Assembly (NCBI GenBank): GCA_035570595.1
Contig: DATMLF010000147.1
Span: forward strand, 1 to 64,000
Source of the DNA: AP-15 sp035570595
GTDB taxonomy: Bacteria; Pseudomonadota; Alphaproteobacteria; ATCC43930; CGMCC-115725
Length of the DNA: 64,000 nucleotides
Direction: 5' to 3'
The translations under genes and the position numbers were made by a program. This document shows positions 42,043 to 49,259 of the stretch, piece by piece. Positions within the stretch are counted from its first letter, which is position 1. Each line of letters begins with the position of its first letter. The notes under the pieces are model-generated. The model was not told the DNA's origin. It searched no databases and saw nothing but the letters and a program-made list of their open reading frames with translations.

Positions 42043-43128
42043 GTGACCGGGCGCCGGCGGCGAGGTCCGCTCCACGGCAATATCGGTCTGGTCCTCTTTT
42101 GCCTGGTGCTCGGCGGCTGCGGGCCGACGGTGGATCATGCGCCGCCTCCCGCCGGGAGCGAAACCGCGCACGCGGCGGCCCTGCCCAATTCGCCGCCCCG
42201 CTTCTCCGGGGAAGACTTCGTCGCCGCCGACGGCCAGCGTCTGCCGCTGCACGCGTGGCTTCCGCGGGGAGCGGTCAAGGCGGTGATCCTGGCCTTGCAC
42301 GGCTTCAACGACTACAGCCACGCCTTCGCGATGCCTGCAAAGATTTGGGCCGAGGACGGCATCGCCACCTACGCCTACGACCAGCGCGGGTTTGGCGCCG
42401 CCCCCGAGCGCGGGCGGTGGGTGGGGCGCGCCGTGCTCGCCGACGACGCCGCGACCGCTTGCGGCATCTTGCGCCGGCGTTACCCGGGTGTGCCGCTATA
42501 TCTGCTCGGCGAGAGCATGGGGGGTGCCGTCGCTGTGGTCGCGATGACCGGCGAGAGCGGCACCCCGGTGCCCGATGTCGACGGCGTGATCCTCACCGCA
42601 CCGGCGGTGTGGGGCCGCTCGACGATGGATCTGGCGCCGCGGGTGGCGCTGTGGGTCGGCGCCCGGCTGATGCCGGGCCTGACCTTGACCGGCCAGAGCC
42701 TCCATATATCGGCTTCGGACAACATCGCGATGCTGCGGGCGCTGGGGCGCGACCCGCTGGTGATCAAGGAGACGCGCGTCGACACGATCTGGGGCCTGGT
42801 CAACCTGATGGATGCCGCGCTCGCATCGGCGCCGCGGCTGCGCGCGCGGCTGTTGGTGATGTACGGCGCCCATGACGAGATCATCCCAAAGCAGCCGATG
42901 CGCCAATTCGTGCGCGCCTTGCCGCACGACCCGCGCCACGCCCGCAGCTTCGCCTATTACCGTCACGGCTACCACATGCTGCTGCGCGACCTCGATGGCC
43001 CGATCGTGAGCGCCGACGTCGCGGGCTGGATCCTCGCGCCGGGCATGCCGTTGCTGTCGGGCGCCGACCGCGGCACGTTCGAAGCGGATCTGGGCGGCAC
43101 CAGGCAGGCCCTTCTCGACCGGCGCTGA
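42043..43128 (+). CDS. Lipoprotein alpha/beta hydrolase (monoacylglycerol-lipase-like)
   Basis: A 361-residue protein. The N-terminus has a lipoprotein signal peptide with lipobox LVLGGC. The catalytic elbow is GESMGG, with Asp in MYGAHDEIIP and His in YRHGYHML. LALHGFNDYS is the oxyanion block. This is the monoglyceride-lipase branch. The gene starts at a GTG that overlaps the stop of a short upstream open frame, and ends 3 bp before the CarS-like gene, so the two are likely an operon. Confidence 0.88.
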   Translation: MTGRRRRGPLHGNIGLVLFCLVLGGCGPTVDHAPPPAGSETAHAAALPNSPPRFSGEDFVAADGQRLPLHAWLPRGAVKAVILALHGFNDYSHAFAMPAKIWAEDGIATYAYDQRGFGAAPERGRWVGRAVLADDAATACGILRRRYPGVPLYLLGESMGGAVAVVAMTGESGTPVPDVDGVILTAPAVWGRSTMDLAPRVALWVGARLMPGLTLTGQSLHISASDNIAMLRALGRDPLVIKETRVDTIWGLVNLMDAALASAPRLRARLLVMYGAHDEIIPKQPMRQFVRALPHDPRHARSFAYYRHGYHMLLRDLDGPIVSADVAGWILAPGMPLLSGADRGTFEADLGGTRQALLDRR

Positions 43129-43131
43129 GCG

Positions 43132-43620
43132 ATGCTTTCCCCCTTTCTCGTGCCGCTCTTGGTGCTGCTGACCTTGGCGAACGGCACGCCGCTGATGGTC
43201 CGCAAAGTGCTCGGCAACCGCATTTCGCATCCGGTCGACGGCGGCCGCAATTTTGTCGACGGCAGGCCGGTGCTCGGCCCGGCGAAGACCTTGCGGGGGG
43301 TGGCCTGCGCGGTGCTGGTCACGACCGCGGGCGCGCCGCTCGTCGGGCTCGACTGGAAGATCGGCCTCCTCGTCGGCAGCCTCGCGATGGTCGGCGACCT
43401 GTGTTCGAGCTTTTTGAAGCGCCGGCTCGGGCAGTCGTCGAGCAGCCCGGTCGTCGGCGTCGACCAGATCCCGGAATCGCTGTTCCCGCTGCTTGCCTGC
43501 ATCGGCCCGCTGTCGCTGACCATTGGGGACGTCGCGGTCGGGGTCGCTATTTTCTTTGTCGGCGAGTTGGCATTGTCGCGCCTGCTCTACGCGTTCGACC
43601 TGCGCGACCGGCCCTATTAG
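43132..43620 (+). CDS. CDP-archaeol synthase (CarS/DUF46)-family membrane protein
   Basis: A 162-residue membrane protein with about four TM helices. It shows the family's signature blocks: VDGGRNFVDGRPVLGPAKTLRG, then GDLCSSFLKRRLG and GVDQIPES. In archaea CarS transfers CMP to archaeol phosphate. In bacteria homologs of this group exist without a defined lipid substrate. It follows the lipoprotein hydrolase gene by 3 bp, hinting at a shared envelope-lipid role. Confidence 0.85.
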   Translation: MLSPFLVPLLVLLTLANGTPLMVRKVLGNRISHPVDGGRNFVDGRPVLGPAKTLRGVACAVLVTTAGAPLVGLDWKIGLLVGSLAMVGDLCSSFLKRRLGQSSSSPVVGVDQIPESLFPLLACIGPLSLTIGDVAVGVAIFFVGELALSRLLYAFDLRDRPY

Positions 43621-43642
43621 CGCGGGGCGAGGTAGAGCGGGG

Positions 43643-44656
43643 TTAGGGCGGGAGGGCCGTGGCCCGCAGCTGGTGCAGGGTGACCTCCGGCGGGCAGTTG
43701 ATCCGCACCGGGAGGACGCACGACCCGACCCCGACCGAGGTGTAGCCGATCATCCTTCCGTAGCGCCACGACCCGGCCCCCATCCGGCGCGGCAGCACCG
43801 AATCGAGGGTGAGCGGGATGGCCCCCGGCAGGCAGATCTGGCCGCCATGGGTGTGGCCGCTCAGCAGCAGGTCGAAATCGGCGTGCGCCGCCTGACGGTA
43901 AATCTCGGGGGTGTGCGACAGCAGGATCGAAAACGCGCCGTCCGGGATTCCCGCCGCCGCCTTTTCGATGTTGTCGACCCGGTAATAATGCGCGTCGTCG
44001 ATGCCGGCGAGATAGATGCGCTCGCCGCAGCGGGACAGGGCTTCGGCTTCGTTGACCAGCATATGGATGCCCATCGCCTCCAGCGCCGGCACCATCCGGA
44101 TCGAGTCGTGATTGCCGAGGACAGCGTAGACGGGCACCGCGATTTGTTGCCGGATCCGCGCCATCCCCTCGATCGTGGCCTCGCACGGCCCGTAGGTCCT
44201 GCCGCGGTAGTCGCCGGTCAGCACGCAAAGGTCGCAGCTCAGCAGCGGCAGCAGCTCGCCGAGCCGCCGCATCGCGGCCGGGCTGATGTCGACATGCAGG
44301 TCGCTGATCTGCAGGATCGTGAAGCCGTCGAAAACGGGCGGCAGGCCGGGACAGGGCACCGGATGGCGGCGGACCTGGACCCGCTCCGCGTTTTTGCGCG
44401 CCCGCCAATAGAGGCCGGTGAGCTTGAGGGCTCGGCGGATCACCGACGAGGTCAGATACCAGCGCTTTGGCCGCAGCGAGCCGCGCCCGCGACCGGCCGC
44501 CCGCGCTTCATGGTCGTCCTCGATGCCGAGCCGCTGGCGGGGATGCAGCCGGCCAAAGCGCTTTTCGAGCTGCGCGACCAGATCCGGACCCGTCAACGGC
44601 AGTTCTGCCGGTTGATTTGCAGGAACGTTAATTTCGCTTTTAAAATCGAGCGGCAT
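43643..44656 (-). CDS. Metallophosphoesterase (YaeI/UDP-diacylglucosamine hydrolase-like fold)
   Basis: A 337-residue metallophosphoesterase. Metal motifs are SDLHVD (D-x-H), LTGDYRGR (GD), LGNHDS (GNHD), LLSHTPE and LSGHTHGGQ (GHxH). The first about 140 residues are basic and lack similarity. The start MPLDFKSE at 44656 is used; the upstream frame to 44827 runs into the AT-rich leader. Members cleave phosphoesters in lipids or nucleotides; this one is similar to the YaeI group. It is convergent with the CarS-like gene. Confidence 0.85.
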   Translation of the reverse strand: MPLDFKSEINVPANQPAELPLTGPDLVAQLEKRFGRLHPRQRLGIEDDHEARAAGRGRGSLRPKRWYLTSSVIRRALKLTGLYWRARKNAERVQVRRHPVPCPGLPPVFDGFTILQISDLHVDISPAAMRRLGELLPLLSCDLCVLTGDYRGRTYGPCEATIEGMARIRQQIAVPVYAVLGNHDSIRMVPALEAMGIHMLVNEAEALSRCGERIYLAGIDDAHYYRVDNIEKAAAGIPDGAFSILLSHTPEIYRQAAHADFDLLLSGHTHGGQICLPGAIPLTLDSVLPRRMGAGSWRYGRMIGYTSVGVGSCVLPVRINCPPEVTLHQLRATALPP

Positions 44657-44858
44657 TGGTTTCGGTCTACTTTCAAACCTTTGCTTTCCGGCGGCCGAAA
44701 ATTTTACGAATAATAAGCGATAACATCCCCGCTGGCCAGCCTCGGCCACACGGCGGCGGCAGGGTGCGACACCGAAGAGCACCTTAGCCGAACTTTCTTG
44801 CATCTTCGTTGCGAGGGCGGTAATCAACCGCCGCCGCGCCCGATCGCGCGCAGTGCAC

Positions 44859-44935
<77 letters not shown>

Positions 44936-45111
44936 TTTATGCACCGCCCCGCCGTGCGCCGAGAGGAGCCGGGCGGTCAGGATGGACGGTGGGCGAGCTC
45001 AGGATATCGGCTGTCGGACATTCCCACGAAAACCATCTCGGCCAGGTCGAAGCACGCACCGTTCGGCTGGCGGCTCAGGCGACCGGCTCGGCCGTGTCAG
45101 GAGATCACGCG

Positions 45112-45576
45112 ATGTCTGAATTGAGCGACTGGAGCCGGGTGACGCGGCCGATCCCGGTCCCGAACGAGTGGACAAAGCCGTTCTGGGATGCGGCGCGGCG
45201 CGGCGTCCTCGAGCTGCAGCGCTGCCAGAGCTGCGGGCATTTTCAGCACCCGCCCTACGCGACCTGCACCCGATGCGTCGCGACCGACCTCAAGTTCGAG
45301 CCGGTGCGCCACGACGGCGCCGAGGGGGCCGGGACGATCTATGCCTACACGATCATGTATCACACCGGCGACAAGCGCTTTGCCGCCGCGGTACCCTACG
45401 CCAGCATCATCGTCGAGCTCGACGAGGCGCCCGGCGCGTTGCTCGCCGGCAATTTGCTGGGGGCGCCCTATACCGAGGCGAAGGTCGGGCGGCGGGTCGC
45501 GGTCGTCTTTGAGCAGCTGAACGACGACATCACCCTGCCGCAGTTTCTCCTCGCGCGGACGACACCCGCCGAGTGA
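45112..45576 (+). CDS. OB-fold/zinc-ribbon protein (DUF35-like), thiolase partner
   Basis: A 154-residue protein. The N-terminal rubredoxin-like zinc ribbon is CQSCGHFQHPPYATCTRC (two C-x2-C pairs) and the C-terminal half is an OB-fold of the acyl-CoA-associated type (GTIYAYTIMY, YASIIVELDE, VGRRVAVVFEQL). Such proteins bind to and may channel acyl-CoA to SCP2-type thiolases. The thiolase-like gene follows at 45747. ATG 45112 is preceded by AGGAG. Confidence 0.9.
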   Translation: MSELSDWSRVTRPIPVPNEWTKPFWDAARRGVLELQRCQSCGHFQHPPYATCTRCVATDLKFEPVRHDGAEGAGTIYAYTIMYHTGDKRFAAAVPYASIIVELDEAPGALLAGNLLGAPYTEAKVGRRVAVVFEQLNDDITLPQFLLARTTPAE

Positions 45577-45605
45577 AGAAAGCAGCTTAATGACTCATCG
45601 CCTTC

Positions 45606-45690
45606 CCGTCGTTCCCGCGAAAAGCGGGAACCCGGAGCCTGCCTCTGGCCTGAACAGAGGTAAATGCTGCGTCGCTCCCCTGGACGCCCG
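45606..45690 (+). repeat. Intergenic repeat, family B copy 2
   Basis: This copy starts CCGTCGTTCCCGCGAAAAGCGGGAA (hairpin arms TTCCCGC and GCGGGAA) and continues GAGCCTGCCTCTGGCCTGAACAGAGG. It matches the reverse of 33017-33148. It sits between the OB-fold and thiolase-like genes. Confidence 0.7.
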
Positions 45691-45746
45691 CTGACGAACA
45701 AAAGTACAAAATGCGATGTGCGCTCCGGGTGAGGAGGAAAAACCGC

Positions 45747-46931
45747 ATGTGGGAGAACCGGTGCAAGGTCGCGGTCAGCGGCGTCGGGTTTTCCAAGGTC
45801 ACGCGCTCGGCCGAGATCCCGCTCGCCGCGCACGCGCTCGCCGCCGTCGAGGAGGCGGTCGCCGACTCGGGCCTGGCGATGACCGACATCGACGGCCTTG
45901 CGACCTACCCGGAATTGCCGGCGACCGGGCATGCCGAGGTCGACGGCGTCTCGATCGTGTCGGTCAACTGCATGATGGCGATGCTGAAACTGCCCGACCT
46001 CGGCTGGCACATCCAGGTCGGCACGACCAACATCGGCGGTGCCGTGCAGCAGGCGGTCAACGCGCTCCTCGCCGGGGTATGCAAATACGCGGTCGTGTGG
46101 CGGGCGATGCACAACCCGCGCGGCACCTACCAGAACCTTCCGGGTACTCACGCGCAGGGTGCCGCCCAGTTCACCGCCCCCTACGGATTTGGCGGGCCGG
46201 GCCAGGGCATGGCGGTCGCCTATACGAGATGGCTCGAACGCCACAACCAGAACCGGGAGAAGATGGCGACCTTGGCGGTGACCCAGCGGCGCCATGCCCA
46301 GCACAACCCGCACGCCTATTTCCACGGCACGCAGCTCAGCCGCGAGGATTACCTGAACTCGCGGATGGTGGCCTATCCGTTTTGCCTCTTCGACTGCGAC
46401 ATCCCGGTGCAGGGCGCGGTCGCGGTCGTGTTGACGACCGCCGAGCGGGCGCGCGACCTGAAACCGCGCCCGGCCTATCTCGCCGGCTACGGCCAGCGGC
46501 TGCATTTCGAGGTGGCGGGCCGCATCGGCAGCCTCGCCGATTACATGGAGGGCGGGCGCAGCTCGGCGAAACTGACTTGGGAGCGGTCGGGCTTTGGCCC
46601 AAAGGATGTCGACGTGGCGCAGATCTACGACGGCTTTTCGGCCTCGGTGATCTACGGGCTCGAATCCTACGGCTTCTGCGGCGAGGGCGAAGCACTCGAC
46701 TTCATCCAGGACGGCAGGATCGAGCTCGACGGCGAATTGCCGCTCAACACCTTTGGCGGCAGCCTCGGCACCGGGCGTATCCACGGCCTGTGGCACATCA
46801 TCGAGGGTGCGTTGCAGGCATCGGGCCGCGCCGGTTCCCGCCAGGTGAAGGACGCCAACGTCTCCTTCGTCGGCGCCAGCGCCCCGATCGTGACCGGCAC
46901 CACCTTCATCTTCGTGCGCGAACCCTACTAG
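45747..46931 (+). CDS. Thiolase-fold protein (SCP2/lipid-transfer type) without the catalytic Cys
   Basis: A 394-residue thiolase-superfamily protein. It carries the fold's blocks (VAVSGVGFSKVTR, GQGMAVAYTRWLERH, IYDGFSASVIYGLES, NTFGGSLGTGR) but the nucleophile Cys of the N-terminal region is absent (GTTNIGGAVQQA where NxxCxSG is expected), and the second active-site block reads FGGSLGTGRIHG. This matches lipid-transfer proteins or acyltransfer/aldol partners of DUF35 proteins rather than true thiolases. ATG 45747 follows GAGGAGG. It forms a pair with the OB-fold gene across a family B repeat. Confidence 0.87.
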   Translation: MWENRCKVAVSGVGFSKVTRSAEIPLAAHALAAVEEAVADSGLAMTDIDGLATYPELPATGHAEVDGVSIVSVNCMMAMLKLPDLGWHIQVGTTNIGGAVQQAVNALLAGVCKYAVVWRAMHNPRGTYQNLPGTHAQGAAQFTAPYGFGGPGQGMAVAYTRWLERHNQNREKMATLAVTQRRHAQHNPHAYFHGTQLSREDYLNSRMVAYPFCLFDCDIPVQGAVAVVLTTAERARDLKPRPAYLAGYGQRLHFEVAGRIGSLADYMEGGRSSAKLTWERSGFGPKDVDVAQIYDGFSASVIYGLESYGFCGEGEALDFIQDGRIELDGELPLNTFGGSLGTGRIHGLWHIIEGALQASGRAGSRQVKDANVSFVGASAPIVTGTTFIFVREPY

Positions 46932-46951
46932 CGCCAATCACCCGTGGCATT

Positions 46952-47035
46952 CGTAGGGTGGGTTGAGCGAAAAGCAAAACCCACCACCGACATTTGGTCG
47001 CAACTGGGTTTCGCGAACGCTCAACCCATCCTACG
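46952..47035. repeat. Intergenic palindromic repeat (GTAGGGTGGGTTGAGC type)
   Basis: Starts CGTAGGGTGGGTTGAGCG and ends GCTCAACCCATCCTACG, with AAAACCCACC and GGGTTTCGC between. It is of a type common in proteobacterial intergenic DNA. It separates the thiolase-like gene from the glycine-zipper gene. Confidence 0.7.
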
Positions 47036-47037
47036 CG

Positions 47038-47424
47038 CTACCTCGTGTAGGGAGTCGAGTAGCAGCCGCCGTTGTAATAGGTGTAGCCGGGACCGCAGGC
47101 CGGCGCCGGCGGCGCGCCCGCGAGCGCGTTGGCGGTGCCGGCGACCGCACCCGTAGCGGTCCCGATCGCCCCGCCGACGATCGCGCCGACCGGACCCGCC
47201 GCCGCACCGCCGCTCGCGGCACCGGCCGCACTGCCGGCCGCCGCGCCGGAAAGGGGCCCCGCCGGGTAGCCCGGCGCCGGCGCGTACCCGGGCGCGGCAA
47301 CCGGCTGGCAAGTGCCGGCGTAAAACGTGTATCCCGCCGGGCAGGCGTACTGCGCCATCGCGGCACTCGACGTGCCCGCCGCGAGAGCGGCCGCGATCGC
47401 CAAAGTCTTGAGCCTGGTTGGCAT
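47038..47424 (-). CDS. Secreted glycine-zipper protein
   Basis: A 128-residue protein. Signal peptide: LKTLAIAAALAAGTSSAAMA. Cys-bearing repeat-like ends YACPAGYTFYAGTCQP and ACGPGYTYYNGGCYS flank a Gly/Ala-rich glycine zipper (GAAAGSAAGAASGGAAAGPVGAIVGGAIGTATGAVAG region). Of two in-frame ATGs (47430 and 47424) the inner one is spaced better from GGAG. The matched ends suggest a duplicated small disulfide domain. Function unknown; envelope role likely. Confidence 0.78.
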   Translation of the reverse strand: MPTRLKTLAIAAALAAGTSSAAMAQYACPAGYTFYAGTCQPVAAPGYAPAPGYPAGPLSGAAAGSAAGAASGGAAAGPVGAIVGGAIGTATGAVAGTANALAGAPPAPACGPGYTYYNGGCYSTPYTR

Positions 47425-47665
47425 CGTCATCTCCGTAAAGCAATCCAGACGAGCGGCGATGCGCCGCCACCCCAGGTCAACAGCGCGCATCGAAGCGCGT
47501 TCCGCGTGCAGCCGCGACCCGCTTCTCGCCACCGCCACCGCTATAAATCCCCAGTGCGGGCGCAGCCAAAGCCGCGGCCCCGCGACGCCATTATTCGAAA
47601 CAACCGTTTTGGGTGATGTCTTAACCAATGCAGCCGGTGGAGTTGATGATGTGAATAGCCGGGAT

Positions 47666-48460
47666 TTACCGTCCTTTAAAGACGGGTTTGCGTTTTTCGT
47701 TAAACGACGCAATGCCTTCGCGGCGGTCCTCGGTCGGGACCATGCGGTTGTAGGCCTCGATTTCGAGCATCATGCCGCTCGCCAGGTCCATTTGCAGCCC
47801 ATAATGGATCGCGTGCTTGGCCTGGCGCACCGAGATCGGCGCGTTGTCGGCGATCCGGCGGGCGGTTTCGATCGCTTCCTCGACGACTTTCCCCGGCGCG
47901 CACAGCCGGTTGACCATGCCCCACTCATACGCGTCCTGCGCGGTGAACGGGCGCCCGGTCAGGATAATTTCCTTGGCGCGGCGCTCGCCGACCGCCCGCG
48001 GCAGCTGTTGGGTGCCGCCGGCGCCGGGCATGATGCCCAGGGTCACCTCGGTCAGCGCGAAGCGCGCGCTCTCGGCGGCATAGACAAAGTCGCAGCATAA
48101 TGCCAGCTCGCAGCCCCCGGCATAGGCGGCACCGTTGACCGCGCCGATCACCGGCACCGGGCAGGCGATAAACGCGCGGATCATGCGCTCGAACAGCAGG
48201 TGCTGGGCCTGCCATTCGTCGTCGGTCATGCCGTTGCGCTCCTTGAGGTCGCCGCCGGCGCAAAACGCGCGTTCGCCCGCACCGGTCAGGACAATAGAAC
48301 GCGCCTGCGCTGGGGCGGCGTTGACCGCGTCGAAAAAGGCGAGCAGGTCCTGGCCCATCTGGGTGTTGAGCGCGTTTGCGACCTGCGGCCGGTTCAGGGT
48401 CAGCAGCACGAGCCCGTCGCCATGGTCCTCGGCCCGTATCGTCGCGAATTCGCGGTTCAT
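47666..48460 (-). CDS. Enoyl-CoA hydratase/isomerase family protein
   Basis: A 264-residue crotonase. Oxyanion-hole motifs: AFCAGGDLKER and GGCELALCCDFVYA. The catalytic Glu in the second position is in TEVTLGIMPGAGGTQQLPR. The start MNREFA (48460) is used. It catalyses hydration of 2-enoyl-CoA or a related isomerisation in acyl-CoA breakdown; no beta-oxidation operon surrounds it. Confidence 0.92.
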   Translation of the reverse strand: MNREFATIRAEDHGDGLVLLTLNRPQVANALNTQMGQDLLAFFDAVNAAPAQARSIVLTGAGERAFCAGGDLKERNGMTDDEWQAQHLLFERMIRAFIACPVPVIGAVNGAAYAGGCELALCCDFVYAAESARFALTEVTLGIMPGAGGTQQLPRAVGERRAKEIILTGRPFTAQDAYEWGMVNRLCAPGKVVEEAIETARRIADNAPISVRQAKHAIHYGLQMDLASGMMLEIEAYNRMVPTEDRREGIASFNEKRKPVFKGR

Positions 48461-48580
48461 CGCTCGTTTCTCCCACAAATCTGCCCTCGTCTCGACCATA
48501 GCACGCCACCGAGCCGCGGGATCGCAGCCGGGGCTGGGCTACCGTTCAAGTCTGCATTCAAATTTTCACCCCCTCCGTAG

Positions 48581-48680
48581 TTGTCATGGCCGGACTTGTT
48601 CCGGCCATCCACGCGCCCGGATCGGGGGCGCAGAAGGGCGTGGATCACCGGGACGAGCCCGGTGATGACGACCAAGGGGG
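48581..48680. repeat. Intergenic palindromic repeat, family A copy 2
   Basis: TGGCCGGACTTGTTCCGGCCATCCACGC, then GGCGTGGATCACCGGGACGAGCCCGGTGATGACGACCAAGG. Matches 27275-27380 with differing loop. It lies upstream of the molybdenum hydroxylase operon. Confidence 0.75.
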
Positions 48681-48755
48681 TGTGGCCGGGATCGCGTGCC
48701 GGTGGCGGACCGGGTCTGATATAGTCCCGACGGTGCGGCGGCAGGCGGGGCGGCA

Positions 48756-49259
48756 ATGCAGACGGTCGATTTGGCAATTCAGACGGTCGACTTGAATGTG
48801 AACGGGCGGAGGGTCAGCGTCGCCGCGGACGGCGACACGCCGCTGCTCGACGTGCTGCGCAACCATCTCGGCCTGATGGGGACGAAGTTCGGCTGCGGGC
48901 TCGAGCAATGCGGCTGCTGCATGGTGCTGGTCGATGGGCAGCCCGAGAAATCCTGCGGCAAGGCATTGTCGACGCTCGCCGGCCGCGACATCGTCACGAT
49001 CGAGGGGCTGGGCACGCGCGAGCGGCCGCACCCGCTGCAACAGGCGTTTCTCGACGAGCAGGCCGGCCAGTGCGGCTACTGCCTTGCCGGCATCCTGATC
49101 TCGGCCAAGGCGTTGCTCGACCGCAACCTGTCGCCCACGCGCCGTGAGGTCGCCGCGGCGCTCGACGACAACATCTGCCGCTGCGGCAGCCACCACCGCA
49201 TCCTGCGCGCGGTGATGCTGGCCGCCGAGCGGATGCGCGAGACAGGAGGCTCGCAATGA
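48756..49259 (+). CDS. [2Fe-2S] subunit of a molybdenum hydroxylase
   Basis: A 167-residue protein with two [2Fe-2S] clusters: plant-type CGCGLEQCGCCMV (C-x4-C-x2-C with a distal Cys in KSCGKAL) and the helical CGYCLAG and CRCGSHHRI. It opens with a duplicated QTVDL heptamer at residues 2-13. It passes electrons from the large molybdopterin subunit. Its stop overlaps the next start by 4 bp (ATGA). Confidence 0.93.
   Translation: MQTVDLAIQTVDLNVNGRRVSVAADGDTPLLDVLRNHLGLMGTKFGCGLEQCGCCMVLVDGQPEKSCGKALSTLAGRDIVTIEGLGTRERPHPLQQAFLDEQAGQCGYCLAGILISAKALLDRNLSPTRREVAAALDDNICRCGSHHRILRAVMLAAERMRETGGSQ

Noticed and set aside
41825..42046. Small open frame on the plus strand before the lipoprotein hydrolase
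   Set aside because: Its stop overlaps the hydrolase GTG, but there is no recognisable domain or ribosome site; it also covers the upstream region of the zf-CHCC gene.
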